Assembly (NCBI RefSeq): GCF_027579695.1 | Contig: NC_083577.1 | Coordinates: 60,724,741-60,788,740 of the forward strand | Reading direction: 5' to 3' | Length of the DNA: 64,000 nt | From: Neoarius graeffei | Taxonomy: Eukaryota > Chordata > Actinopteri > Siluriformes > Ariidae | The notes under the pieces: generated by a model | What the model saw: only the letters and a program-made list of their open reading frames with translations | Told to the model about the DNA's origin: nothing | Databases searched by the model: none | Program-made: the position numbers and the translations under genes | In this document: piece by piece, positions 11,657 to 23,928 of the stretch | Layout: each line of letters begins with the position of its first letter | How positions within the stretch are numbered: the first letter of the stretch is position 1

Positions 11657-12433
11657 GCGCTCTTCAAGTGCTTTTCTAGTTTATTTATTTATTTATTTTT
11701 TTTACCTTTTTGGTCACCGTGACCTTGACTAGATGACCCCCAAAATGCTGGAGGTTATATTTGAAACTAATGCCCATCTATCCTGAATGTTTCATAAAGA
11801 TTGATCCAGCCATTTTCCCATAATATTGTTTACAAAAAACAAACAAACAAACAAACAAACAAACAAACAAAGAAACCCGACAGAAAACAACATCTTGCCC
11901 CCTGGTGGACTCCGTCCCAGGCGAGGTAACAAGCCAGGGCCTAGAGCTAGCATATTTTATGATGTTTAGCCAAATCTACATTATCAGTACACAACAAACA
12001 TGCTGTTAGTTGAGCAAAGCATTAGGTCTAATAAAATATATACTGTATCCAAAGCCCACATCCAGATATCCTTAGTTGCGATGACGTCACGTAAAAGCAG
12101 CTACGATGCTGTGACCTTTTTGTTCTGTTCACTTTTCCTTTGTTTGTTAAACAACATAATCTAACAGATTTGCCAAGGCAATCGGGAAAATTTCAAGTAG
12201 GAGCCCTGCGTCCCGGGACGCATTAAAATTCTGAACATGCATTTTTTGGCATTTTTGTGCATAAAAAATTCATGACTTCTGGGTTAGTGATCCCTAGTAG
12301 GCCTAAATTGTAAGTGTCGTGGCGGCAGTTTAATAGGTAGTGGCATGTTACTAAACATGTTGGTCAACAAATTAAGCATACACACACATATATATATATA
12401 TATACATACACACACACACACACACACACACAT
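11657..12433. other. Non-coding with (CAAA)n and TA/CA microsatellites
   Basis: (CAAA)n lies at about 11837-11871 and a compound TA/CA array at 12384-12432. A stretch at 11705-11830 (GTGACCTTGACTAGATGACC) resembles a common fish interspersed repeat. No gene was seen. Confidence 0.5.
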
Positions 12434-12434
12434 A

Positions 12435-13541
12435 CAGTTAGGTCCATATATATTTGGACACTGACACAAATTTTGTTTTTTTTACCTGTTTACTGAAACA
12501 TATTCAAGTTATAGTTATATAATGGGCATGGACATAAAGTCCAGACTTTCAGTTTTCATTTGAGGGTATCCACATTAAAATTGGATGAAGGGTTTAGGAG
12601 TTTCAGCTCCTTAACATGTGCCACCCTGTTTTTAAAGGGACCAAAAGTAATTGGACAATTGACTCAAAGGCTATTTCATGGGGTGGTGTGGGCAATTCCT
12701 TCGTTACGTCATTCTCAATTAAGCAGATAAAAGGCCTGGAGTTGATTTGAGGTGTGGTGCTTGTATTTGGAAGATTTTGCTGTGAAGAAAGCATGCGGTC
12801 AACGGAGCTCTCCATGCAGGTGAAACAAGCCATCCTTAAGCTGCGAAAACAGAAAAAACCCATCCGAGAAATTGCTACAATATTAGGAGTGGCAAAATCT
12901 ACAGTTTGGTACATCCTGAGAAAGAAAGAAAGCACTGGTGAACTCATCAGTGAAAAAAGACCTGGATGCCCACAGAAGACAACAGTAGTGGATGATCGCA
13001 GAATAATTTCCATGGTGAAGAGGAACCCCTTCACAACAGCCAACCAAGTGAACAACACTCTCCAGGAGGTAGGCATATCAATATCCAAATCTACTATAAA
13101 GAGAAGACTGCATGAAAGTAAATACAGAGGGTTCACTGCACGGTGCAAACTACTCATAAGCCTCAAGAATAAAAAGGCTAGATTGGACTTTGCTAAAAAA
13201 CATCTAAAAAAGCCAGCACAGTTCTGGAAGAACATTCTTTGGACAGATGAAACCAAGATCAACCTCTACGAGAATGATGGAAAGAAAAAAGTATGGCAAA
13301 GGCTTGGTACAGCTCATGATTCAAAGCATACCACATCATCTGTAAAACACGGCGGAGGCACTGTGATGGCTTGGGCATGCATGGCTGCCAGTGGCACTGG
13401 GTCACTAGTGTTTATTGATGATGTGACACAGGACAGAAGCAGCCGGATGAATTCTGAGGTATTCAGAGACATACTGTGTGCTCAAATCCAGCCAAATTGA
13501 TTGGTCAGCGTTTCATAATACAGATGGACAATGACCCAAAA
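12435..13541 (+). mobile_element. Tc1-like transposon, 3' half missing
   Basis: The left terminus CAGTTAGGTCCATATATATT sits next to TA (12433-12434). The transposase reads forward from 12793. At about 13541 the element dissolves into (TA)n and a SINE. The catalytic Glu region and right terminus are not found downstream. Confidence 0.85.
12793..13536 (+). pseudogene. Tc1 transposase, truncated and frameshifted
   Basis: ATG at 12793 gives [23 protein letters not shown]-like [19 protein letters not shown], and the first catalytic Asp in [13 protein letters not shown], then [20 protein letters not shown]. The frame ends at 13500, but the next frame continues with [17 protein letters not shown], which carries the second Asp. 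One small indel near 13488 separates them. The catalytic Glu domain is lost. Confidence 0.85.
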
Positions 13542-13564
13542 GATATATATATATATATATATAT

Positions 13565-13936
13565 GGGCGGCACGGTGGTGTAGTGGTTAGCGCTGTCGCC
13601 TCACAGCAAGAAGGTCCTGGGTTCGAGCCCCGGGGCCGGCGAGGGCCTTTCTGTGTGGAGTTTGCATGTTCTCCCTGTGTCCATGTGGGTTTCCTCCGGG
13701 TGCTCCGGTTTCCCCCACAGTCCAAAGACATGCAGGTTAGGTTAACTGGTGACTCTAAATTGACCGTAGGTGTGAATGTGAGTGTGAATGGTTGTCTGTG
13801 TCTATGTGTCAGCCCTGTGATGACCTGGCGACTTGTCCAGGGTGTACCCCGCCTTTCGCCCGTAGTCAGCTGGGATAGGCTCCAGCTTGCCTGTGACCCT
13901 GTAGAAGGATAAAGCGGCTACAGATAATGAGATGAG
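13565..13936 (+). repeat. tRNA-derived SINE in a TA array
   Basis: Same family as 10840-11212. It is flanked by TA repeats on both sides and then a (GA)n run at 13964-13982, which obscures the TSD. Confidence 0.92.
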
Positions 13937-13938
13937 AT

Positions 13939-13982
<44 letters not shown>

Positions 13983-13983
<1 letters not shown>

Positions 13984-15250
13984 GCAGCTACAATTATCAA
14001 CACCTTAACGATCTTTTGGCCATTGAAAAAGTACAAAAGACTTTCAATACGTAAATTGTACATGAATAATTACTCAAACTTCCACTGGGGGGAGATTTTA
14101 TTCCCGATTATTTAGCGTATCAGATTATGTGACACCATTCCACAATTATCGACATCCAGATGACTATTTATTTAAAAAATTGGTATGTGGTATTAAGTTA
14201 ATAAAACAGTTTTTATTTAAAACTTGTTTTACATAGACATATTTAGTACAAAATTTATTTTATATAAATATATCAATGTCTGTGCTTACATAAATGAGGA
14301 AGCAATTCTAATGTTTGTAAACAAATGAACTGATTATGTTTAACCTGTGTCAGAAAATCTTTTTGATTCACTTTCTACCCACTTGCTATGTATTTTCGTA
14401 GATCACATTTTGTTAATCGTTCATTGCTGTTTGCATTAATTTCTAGTTTTGTAGTTTACCAATAAATGTCAACAGGCAATTGACATTGTAGCCAGGTCAA
14501 ACGTCGCATTTCATTCCTCAAACCAAAATATAAAATGTCTACTGATATTGTGATATGTGGTAGATATTTACAACAATCTGAAAAAAAAAAACCTGAATGG
14601 AATAGAAAAATCTGAATATTTCAAGCATGTAATGTTTTATATGCTAGGCATTTAATTCTGGTCTAATTCTATTTATTGCAATAGGATTCCAAATACTCTA
14701 TAAGCATTCCATTCTGTTATGAATCAGAAAAAAAAATCATAAATTACAGCACTTTTATTTTTTTTTAAAGTGCTTCATCTACTTCAACAATGTTACTCAA
14801 AGTCACTTAATTCCATAGGGTATCGATAACGGTGGAAAGTGATCACTATTATAGACACCTCACATGACTTCTCAAATACGTGTTTAGATACAAAATGGCG
14901 ATTGTCAAATGAAAGAGTAAGAAACAAAGTAGGTTTCAACAAAGGAGATCATGAAATATGTGAATTTGATAAGGAAAAACATGTCCATGATCTTTCCACC
15001 ATGCTTACCTGCAATGATAATGTCCGGGTTTTCCTCAAATTGCTGATCGTGCTAAGAAAAAATTCCATCTCAGGTAACGAGCTGTGTCATCAGACGACAA
15101 GATCAAAGGGCGAGGAGGGTCTTCCAGTTGATTAATTAACCAATAATAACTGTTGTAACTGAAACTCACCTTTGTAAAATTGTTTTTTTTTATTGGTAAA
15201 TCTAAAAAGGTGTCGATAATTATGGACTGTCGATAATTGTAGCCACCGCT
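13983..15250. mobile_element. Non-autonomous DNA transposon, GGCAGCTACAATTATC ends
   Basis: The left end GGCAGCTACAATTATCAACA is inversely similar to the right end (GTCGATAATTGTAGCCACC, 15228-15246). Subterminal repeats of the same ATTATCGACA type occur near 14145-14160 and 15209-15235. The interior is AT-rich, with one 98-codon frame at 14839-15135 of unknown nature. No TSD was identified. Confidence 0.65.
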
Positions 15251-15404
15251 CTATACATAAAGGGAAAAAAAAGAGGTTTAGTGCACTTTTACCTAGAACG
15301 GGTGTCTCCCTAAACAAATCATTTTTTACACAAATCTTTGGATTGTTGTTTAATTTTGATCATGAGCCTTAGCTTCAACATGCTTTAGACTGTTCTTTAG
15401 ATAG

Positions 15405-15675
15405 TAGAGAGCATTCGAGATTGAGATGGTTTAGACACGTACAGAGGAGAGATGTAGGGTATATTGGGACATGAGTGCTGGAGATGGAGTTGCCAGGTAG
15501 AAGGAAAAGAGGAAGCACAAAGATGAGATTTATGGATGTGGTGAAGGACATGAGGATGGTTGGTGTGACAGAAAAAGCTACAGAGGACAGAAGGAGATGG
15601 AGGGACATTTTCCGCTGTGGTGACCCCTAATGGGAACAGCTAGAAGAAGAAGAAGAAGAAGAAGAAGAAGAAGAT
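15405..15675 (+). mobile_element. LINE 3' end fragment with (GAA)n tail
   Basis: The forward translation resembles the C-terminus of non-LTR retrotransposon ORF2: RWFRHVQRRDVGY, LPGRRKRGSTKMRFMDVV, RRRWRDIFRCGDP, with stops. It ends in a (GAA)n tail at 15643-15673. It is 5'-truncated. The clade is uncertain. Confidence 0.65.
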
Positions 15676-17640
15676 CTTTAGATGAAACCTCTATCATGAC
15701 TCCATTTTCATCACTTTTCTCCAAAATCATGAAATGCTACATCTTTTCTGCAGAACAGAGAAGCCCAAACTCAGCTAGTTCTATCCCTAATGGCACCCAG
15801 AGTTTTCTCCATACTGCTTTACTGCACTGAATAGGGTGTTAATCAGGAGGAGAGGGGATTCCCAGAGCCAAGCCTCGGGGAGCAGCAGCCCTGAATACCT
15901 GTCAGGTGTACGGTGACATGATCTTGTTTAGCCAGGGTGAGATTGATTGTGGAAAGCCAAGGCAATGAAGACGGGGCTGATGGGTAATGTTTCTGATTGC
16001 CTGAACACAGAGCAATGCTCTTTGCTTTATCTGATGTCAGGCCAAACTGCAGAGAGATAGGGAGAGAATAATACAGATGACAGCAGAAAGACAGTGTGGA
16101 ATAAATCCAAGATCCGTCATTAAACGCTAGATCTCTCATTACCAAAGTTTACAATGATTTAAGCACAAATCTTTGTTGAAAGTGGCATAAGCATACTTTG
16201 AGCATAATTTGGTGATGTCATGTGTCTAAGTTCGATGTGAGAAATGTACTGATGACACTGAGATTCGAATGGCCTTTCAGATAATTATCCTCCCACTTCA
16301 GCAAATGGATCTGACCACGCATGTGGGATTTCTCTGCTGCTGCTTCTAAGAATGTGCTCCTCTGTATGCTAGCCATGTTAAGAGCTCCTACATATACCTA
16401 CTGTACATTTAACTGGATATTTAAGTATCATTTGGAAAGAACAAGACATTACAGTAACAGGTTATTTCCCATCTAGCCTCAAGGTATGATGCACATCACC
16501 TAGAAGATCCTGCATAATTTAATTATATCCATGAGTAGATAATTATCTACAATATATTATTAAGAACAATTGATTTACATGAATGTGCAGTTTAAAGAAA
16601 GGGACTGTCCAAACATTTGAGTAACATGATCACCTATAGATGAAATATTATATAGAGAAAGCAGAGAAATGGCTTCTTTCATGTTTTGTTTTGTTTTTTG
16701 TCCTCTTATTCTGTCTAGCAATCCCTCTGTAGCACCAAAATCTGATTCCAGTCTTTTCCATACAGTGGGTGTGTGTCTGTCTCGTCGCAATGAACACAAT
16801 GGTTGTCGTCACATAGTCTGGGTCTGTAATGTGCTGAGACTGGACAGAAAAGGAGATTGTACATGAAGATGAGACCAGGTCGACACTCACAATGCCCTCA
16901 TTTAGTGAGCTGAGACTTTCAGGCTCAGTGGCCGCGAGCCTGTCTATCTTCCAGTCTTACCCCAGGAAGAAACTGCTGCCCTGGGGACAATTAGACCATC
17001 GACGCCTTCTCAGCCCTGCACATCCATCACACATGAATTACATGGTCAGAAGCACACTATGACTCGTGATACATTGTACAGATACTATGAATGGAGTTAC
17101 TACAACTATTTTTGCATGGACTAGTTACAATATAGCCAATACAGTATCATAATTCAATTAGCTATCAACTGTAAGATAGATATACAACTTCCTAGAGATT
17201 TTCTTTTCATTTCAGACACCTCACAGTCTTTAGGGTAGTGTCATTTTGCTTCTGTAGATTGGAGGCGTTGACTGGCCTGTTAGCATAAAGATATGGTGTA
17301 ACAGTGCAGTTGTTGACAGGCCATAATGCGTAGACAGCTGATATCATTGACTGGAACCGCCCACTACTAAAGTTCCCTCCCACAACAGTATACACACTAG
17401 CACAATTCAGCTTTTACAAACTCTTACCATTCACTGTTTTGTTTTCATTACAAAACTGCATTTTCCTTTTTTATTAATAACACCTAACTGGGACTGTAAC
17501 TCTCAGCTGTTTCCCCTGTTAAGTATTTCCATTAAAAGAGCAAAAAGAAAACCTTGTTTAGCAGCACTTACATCATCCAATAGTTGACAAATGGCTTGGA
17601 AATTAAATCAACACATTTACAGAAAATACAAATTGAGATA
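15676..17640. other. Repeat-poor non-coding stretch
   Basis: About 2 kb without recognised transposon ends or coding signal. Short open frames (15843-16145 minus, 16575-16890 minus, 16669-16866 plus) overlap each other on both strands and match nothing known. This is a candidate region for conserved non-coding sequence, untested. Confidence 0.4.
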
Positions 17641-17644
17641 TATG

Positions 17645-17940
17645 CATTGAAAGGAGTCAGTTGAGGTGGTTCGGGCACCTTGTTAGGATGTCCCCTGGAC
17701 GACTCCCAAGGGAGGTTTTCTGGGCATGCCCACTGGGAGGAGACCCCGGGGCAGACCCAGGACATGCTGGAGAGATTACATCTCTTGGCTGGCCTGGGAA
17801 CGCCTCCATATTCCCCCGGAAGAGCTGGTGGAGGTGGCCAGGGAGAGGGAAGTCTGGGCTGCTCTGCTTAGGCTGCTACCCCCGCGACCCAGATCTGGAA
17901 AAGCGGTAGAAGTTGGATGGATGGATGGATGGATGGATAT
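17645..17940 (+). mobile_element. LINE 3' end fragment with (GATG)n tail, RTE/Rex3-like
   Basis: The forward translation across two frames resembles the C-terminus of RTE-type ORF2: MRWFGHLVRMSPGRLPREVF, RRPRGRPRTCWRDYISWLAW, EELVEVAREREVWAALLRLL. It ends in a GGAT repeat at 17915-17937. A GATG-type microsatellite tail is typical of Rex3/RTE elements. It is 5'-truncated and frameshifted near 17725. Confidence 0.7.
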
Positions 17941-18130
17941 ATGCAGATTGGGACAATTAAAATAGTAGCACAATTCAGAAGAGAAAAAAAGTTCAGATCT
18001 TTATTTCCAGATGACAATAACTGGACTGGTACAATATACTCAACAGCAGAAGAATATTTTCAACAAAAATGGTTATTTGTTATGGCAAAAATGTGAAAGG
18101 TTAGGTTTTATTTATAGTGCATGCAACCTT

Positions 18131-18676
18131 CAGTACTGTTCAAAAGTCTGAGGCACCCTATTTTTTTTCATACAAACTTTGTTATAGATTTCTAATTTAT
18201 GACTTTGACATTATCAAGTCGGTACAAAAACATTTTAGAGTTCCAAATGTTCGTTTTCCAGCACAAAATTAAATGTTACAGAATTTTTTTTTTTTTTGTA
18301 TCTGAGCAGCATATTACATAAGAGACCACTTTTCAGATTAAAAAAGAAAAAACATAATGAAGGCTGCTGGATTTTTGTGCAAAATTAAGAAGCAAGTGTG
18401 ACAGTGTCCAGAAGAACTGTGGCTGGTTCTGTAAGATGCTCAGTAAAACCTACAGCTTATTTCCTTATAAAACTGCACTCACTGGACCTGAAACTACTGT
18501 TTTTTTTTTTAAGCAAAGGGTCATCTCACACCAAATATTGACTTTAATTTCATTTATTATGGCTTACTGCCATTTATAGTATTTTTTTAATGTTGAAACA
18601 TTTCATTTCATTACTTTTTAAGTCATTTTTTGTTTACAGCATTTCTTTATGTACCTAAGACTTTTGCACAGTACTG
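18131..18676. mobile_element. Tc1/mariner-type MITE, 546 bp
   Basis: The ends CAGTACTGTTCAAAAGTCTG and CTTTTGCACAGTACTG are inverted. TA follows the right end (18677-18678), while the left flank is TT. A second copy, split by nested insertions, occupies 41352-43449 and shares the interior (CAGCATATTACATAAGAGAC type). It is non-coding. Confidence 0.8.
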
Positions 18677-18928
18677 TATCTCTATTTAATTTACAACCCC
18701 GATTCCAAAAAAGTTGGGACAAAGTACAAATTGTAAATAAAAACGGAATGCAATAATTTACAAATCTCAAAAACTGATATTGTATTCACAATAGAACATA
18801 GACAACATATCAAATGTCTAAAGTGAGACATTTTGAAATTTCATGCCAAATATTGGCTCATTTGAAATTTCATGACAGCAACACATCTCAAAAAAGTTGG
18901 GACAGGGGCAATAAGAGGCTGGAAAAGT

Positions 18929-19306
18929 CTCATCTCATCTCATTATCTCTAGCCGCTTTATCCTGTTCTACAGGGTCGCAGGCAAGCTGGAGCCTATCCC
19001 AGCTGACTACGGGCAAAAGGCGGGGTACACCCTGGACAAGTCACCAGGTCATCACAGGGCTGACACATAGACACAGACAACCATTCACACTCACATTCAC
19101 ACCTACGGTCAATTTAGAGTCACCAGTTAACCTAACCTGCATGTCTTTGGACTGTGGGGGAAACCGGAGCACCCGGAGGAAACCCACGCGGACACGGGGA
19201 GAACATGCAAACTCCGCACAGAAAGGCCCTCGCCGGCCACGGGGCTCGAACCCAGACCTTCTTACTGTGAGGCGACAGCGCTAACCACTACACCACTGTG
19301 CCGCCA
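18929..19306 (-). repeat. tRNA-derived SINE, minus orientation
   Basis: A perfect 11-bp TSD GCTGGAAAAGT lies at 18918-18928 and 19307-19317. It is the same family as 10840-11212. It is inserted in the 5' region of the Tc1 element. Confidence 0.93.
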
Positions 19307-19472
19307 GCTGGAAAAGTTAAAGGTACAAAAAAGGAACAGCTGGAGGACCAAATTGCAACTCATTAGGTCAATTGGCAATAGGTCATTAACATGACTGGGT
19401 GTAAAAAGAGCATCTTGGAGTGGCAGCAGCTCTCAGAAGTAAAGATGGGAAGAGGATCACCAATCCCCCTAA

Positions 19473-20176
19473 GGTGGGGTTTACATTAGACCGTATCAGC
19501 GGATCATCAGATTAACGTTTTTAAAACGATTAACATGCACACAGCAACACCAATACACGATTCGCCTGCACACAGCAACGCCAATACACGGATACGCTCG
19601 GCTCCGCAGGCATCCTGCGCTCCAAATCACTCCGCCCTGAACAGCGAGTGCCCTCTGGAGGGTGCGCACTCCGGCCCTGCACAGCTCACAGAGCGCGCGA
19701 GTGAAGTGCACGAGCAGTAATTCGGGACTGAGCCACTGTGTGTGTGATCCCAGTGCATATCGGGTATGCGCGTCACTTACCACTTGCAAGTGGAAGGATG
19801 GCAAGCCTAAAGACAATCATAACTACACAATGGGCAGTATTTGCATCAGTATTTGCAGTATTTTCATACTTTTATACTCTTTAATGAAAGGTGATACAAG
19901 GCGGAAGTCCGCGCCGTTTTTCAGCAGTTGCGTCACATGACCAACGCCAGCGAATCAGGAAGGTGGATGTCACAGTGACGTTGTCCAATGACGACGCCAG
20001 CTAGAGTTCAGCACAGCATATCCGCGTATTCTCAATGTTTACACAGCACCGGACCAGACACGATCTGGATTGAATATGTGGACGCTGGCGGATTCCCGTT
20101 TCCCGGCGTTTTAATGTAAACGGACAGTGCATCCGCGAAGAAAACGAGACAGATACGGTCTAATGTAAACTTGGCC
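19473..20176. mobile_element. PIF/Harbinger-like non-autonomous element, copy 1
   Basis: 704 bp with TSD TAA (19470-19472, 20177-20179). The ends are GGTGGGGTTTACATTAGACC and its inverted partner GGTCTAATGTAAACTTGGCC. It is almost the same sequence as 47900-48588 and, reversed, 25768-26468. It is non-coding, and GC-rich around 19590-19690. The 3-bp TAA duplication suggests PIF/Harbinger. Confidence 0.88.
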
Positions 20177-20196
20177 TAATTCTGTGCTGACAAATA

Positions 20197-21174
20197 GTGG
20201 AGCAATATCAGAAAGGAGTTCGACAGTGTAAAATTGCAAAGAGTTTGAACATATCATCATCTACAGTGCATAATATCATCAAAAGATTCAGAGAATCTGG
20301 AAGAATCTCTGTGCGTCAGAGTCAAGGCTGGAAAACCATACCGGGTGCCCGTGATCTTCAGGCCCTTAGATGGCACTGCATCACATACAGGTATGCTTCT
20401 GTATTGGAAATCACAAAATGGGCTCAGGGATATTTCCAGGGAACATTATCTGTGAACACAATTCACCGTGCCATCCGCCGTTGCCAGCTAAAACTCTATA
20501 GTTCAAAGAAGAAGCCGTATCTAAACATGATCCAGAAGCACAGACGTCTTCTCTGGGCCAAGGCTCATTTAAAATGGACTGTGGCAAAGTGGAAAACTGT
20601 TCTGTGGTCAGACGAATCAAAATTTGAAGTTCTTTATGGAAATCAGGGACGCCGTGCCATTCAGACTAACGAGGAGAAGGGTGACCCAAGTTGTTATCAG
20701 CGCTCAGTTCAGAAGCCTGCATCTCTGATGGTATGGGGTTACATTAGTGCGTGTGGCATGGGTAGCTTACACATCTGGAAAGACATCATCAATGCTGAAA
20801 GGTATATCCAGGTTCTAGAGCAACATATGCTCCCATCCAGACGACCTCTCTTTCAGGGAAGACCTTGCATTTTCCAACATGACAATGCCAAACCACATAC
20901 TGCATCAATTACAGCATCATGGCTGCATAGAAGAAGGGTCCGGGTACTGAACTGGCCAGCCTACAGTCCAGATCTTTCACCCATAGAAAACATTTGGTGC
21001 ATCATAAAGCGGAAGATACGACAAAAAAGACCTAAGACAGTTGAGCAACTAGAATCCTACATTAGACAAGAATGGGTTAACATTCCTATCCCTAAACTTG
21101 AGCAACTTGTCTCCTCAGTCCCCAGACGTTTACAGACTGTTGTAAAGAGAAAAGGGGATGTCTCACAGTGGTAA
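20197..21174 (+). pseudogene. Tc1 transposase, long frame but without its start
   Basis: The open frame of ~325 codons begins after an in-frame TGA (20188-20190), with no ATG before codon ~111. The HTH region is IAKSLNISSSTVHNIIKRF. The DD34E triad is complete: Asp in LWSDESKFE, Asp in FQHDNAKPH and Glu in SPDLSPIEN, with 34 residues between the last two. The C-terminus RLQTVVKRKGDVSQW ends at TAA. The probable native start (ATGGGAAGAGG, 19446) is cut off by the Harbinger-like insertion and the TGA. The body is thus well preserved and the element inactive. Confidence 0.85.
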
Positions 21175-21395
21175 ACATGGCTTTGTCCCAACTTTTTGGA
21201 GATGTGTTGTTGTCATGAAGTTTAAAATCACCTAATTTTTCTCTTTAAATGATACATTTTCTCAGTTTAAACATTTGATATGTCATCTATGTTCTATTCT
21301 GAATAAAATATGGAATTTTGAAACTTCCACATCATTGCAATCCGTTTTTATTTACAATTTGTACTTTGTCCCAACTTTTTTGGAATCGGGTTGTA

Positions 21396-21719
21396 CCAAA
21401 TTTATATGCAACAATGAACCGCTGGTATAACTCCAGAATAACATCTAGAATCTTCATATCAAATCCTGTGCCAATCTTAGACCAACCTGAGCACGCTCTC
21501 TCTCACACATTAAAGTGTATATCACGGGTAAATTCAGGAGCAAGATCAATGTAATTCTCCTATTTTATATTAAACTTTGGTCAAATATCTGTCACATCTT
21601 GCATTTTTGTGCAATTTTTTTACCTTGCGCAATGCCAGAAAAATTCAAGTGAAATCAAGCCATTTGAGGCAAATTGGTCCGCCTCTGAAAAAACTTGGCA
21701 TTTGGATTTCCTGGCAAAT
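21396..21719. other. Non-coding, no gene recognised
   Basis: Short interval between the Tc1 element and the SINE at 21732. No features were recognised. Confidence 0.4.
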
Positions 21720-21731
21720 ATTGATTTTCGT

Positions 21732-22106
21732 GGGCGGCACGGTGGTGTAGTGGTTAGTGCTGTCGCCTCACAGCAAGAAGGTCCTGGGTTCGAGCCCCGT
21801 GGCCGGCGAGGGCCTTTCTGTGCGGAGTTTGCATGTTCTCCCCGTGTCCGCGTGGGTTTCCTCCGGGTGCTCCGGTTTCCCCCACAGTCCAAAGACATGC
21901 AGGTTAGGTTAACTGGTGACTCTTAATTGACCGTAGGTGTGAATGTGAGTGTGAATGGTTGTCTGTGTCTATGTGTCAGCCCTGTGATGACCTGGCGACT
22001 TATCCAGGGTGTACCCCGCCTTTCGCCCGTAGTCAGCTGGGATAGGCTCCAGCTTGCCTGCGACCCTGTAGAACAGGATAAAGCGGCTAGAGATAAATGA
22101 GATGAG
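21732..22106 (+). repeat. tRNA-derived SINE
   Basis: A perfect 12-bp TSD ATTGATTTTCGT lies at 21720-21731 and 22107-22118. Same family as 10840-11212. Confidence 0.94.
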
Positions 22107-22118
22107 ATTGATTTTCGT

Positions 22119-22989
22119 GACGTCACATGCGGGATGCCTCCTTCTGAATCCTACGTCAGTGCTGGTTTGTTTATGAGAAAACGACTGTATTATTTGCATC
22201 CCTGGTGTTGTCTCCGTCGTATTCACTATTTGAATCATCATCAAATCCAAACAGATGGAGCCCCAATTCTGACTTCTCATTATATTCTTCATCCAAAGGT
22301 GAAGTAACATTGCGCTCAGGTGACAATTCCATATTTCAATGCAAAATCGCTAGCTACTAAACTTGGTCTACACAATCTGTGCACTGAAACCGTGCAAGCT
22401 CTCGCAGCTTGCTGGCGCTTCCGCAGGTGACGTCATGAATCTGGCTCCAGACTCCCTTGGGATTTTTCCACACGTGTTTTATTTTATTTTTTTCTGCTGT
22501 AGACAGATGGCCTTGTGAAAAATTACCCTTCTGGATGAGTGTGTAAAGGGACATACTTTCATATATTAAAAAAAACAAAAACAAAATTGGTCCAGGATAT
22601 GCACTTTAAGCTTGAAAGCCCCACACCAGGACTTGGCAATTGTTGAGGTGATAATCTCTGTAGGCATGTAGATGGTGTGTGTATGTGAATGTGCGTCTCT
22701 CACAGCAGGAAGGTTTAGGGAGGGTGATTGGGGGGTGTCTATGATCTCACAGCACAATCAGGTCAAGAGAGAAGCCCTGAGGGGCCAAGACTGCCCCACC
22801 AACAAGACCAACAATACTTGTGCTTAACCCTTTCCTCTTCACATACTCAACACCTGAGAGCCACACAGCAGAGCTCTTCGCAGCAGGATTCCTGAATACA
22901 GTCACACAGATTTCCACAAAGCCATCAAAAGACTCTAACAGCACGCTCATATTTATCTCCAAGCAGATTCCCTCTCTCCCCCTCTCTGT

Positions 22990-23044
<55 letters not shown>

Positions 23045-23928
23045 ACACAGGTAACAGCAGGATCTCTCACTTCAGACTAGCTATAGTGCACTCATATAGG
23101 GAGGAACTCTCTCTTAATACATTCACACATTCGCACAGAGGGATGCCACTTCTCAGATCTCTAGTGGTCTTTACTCACATCAGGCAGCCTACAGAATCGA
23201 TGATGAAAGGTGCTTTCAGATCGGGGACACAGAATTCCCCTGTCTATTTTACAAAGCAGTTCACTAATGCCCTAATTTGTGTCTTCACTGATGAGCCACA
23301 TAGAAAGATAAGTCACTAATCACAAGAGCGGCTTGCACTACAGCGTGAATTGATTTGCATTTCTGTATTATCCTGAATACTTGTAAAGCGAGGCCTTAAT
23401 ATCATCTCCAGAATTGTCCATCAGTGCCCACTTCAATGGATTATTATTACTATTATTCATCAATATTCCACCATCCGCATATCTTTTCCTTCCTTTTTTC
23501 TTCAGAAACACACATTGAGACAGGTCTAAGATTGGACTTGATTACACAGCTGTGCCTATGGAAAAGAAATAATGGGACCACAATATGTGCCTGTGGAAGT
23601 GAAATAATGGGACTCCTTCCACATATGGAAGGAGTTTCCAGTATTGGAATTTTGTACTAATCCGAAGTAAAGCTGATCTTAGAAGATTTCTGTCACAGGA
23701 AAGTCTAAGGATGGATGATGCTGCACTTTTTTTTTTGTGCAAATTCTTACAAACAAGCTGCATTTTTCTATCTCATTAGCTTCAGGAGAAACAAAGGGAA
23801 CAGCTGTTTATAGCTACTATAACATAAGCGATAACACAAACAAGCTTGTTTCGAAATGTTACACAACATGCAAGTTTAAATGGATACATTACATTAATGG
23901 CATTTAGCAGACACTCTTATCGAGACTG
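22119..23928. other. Non-coding, includes (CA)n
   Basis: A (CA)n microsatellite lies at about 22992-23041. No gene was recognised. Open frames across the repeat are low-complexity. Confidence 0.5.
22992..23041. repeat. (CA)n microsatellite
   Basis: About 25 CA units, preceded by a CT-rich stretch. Confidence 0.97.

Larger units (their letters stand above)
18694..21393 (+). mobile_element. Tc1-like transposon with nested SINE and Harbinger-like element
   Basis: The termini CAACCCCGATTCCAAAAAAG and CTTTTTTGGAATCGGGTTG are flanked by TA (18692-18693, 21394-21395). Inverted similarity extends about 75 bp. A SINE lies at 18929-19306 and a Harbinger-like element at 19473-20176, both in the 5' part. 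The transposase frame follows at 20197-21174. Confidence 0.92.

Noticed and set aside
12603..13262. 219-codon minus-strand frame
   Set aside because: It is antisense to the Tc1 transposase at 12793-13536 and has no domain of its own. The same applies to the plus-strand frames at 9669-10100 over the minus-strand Tc1 gene.
15630..15830. Arginine-rich peptide MGTARRRRRRRRRRRS
   Set aside because: The arginine run is the (GAA)n tail of a LINE fragment read in another frame.
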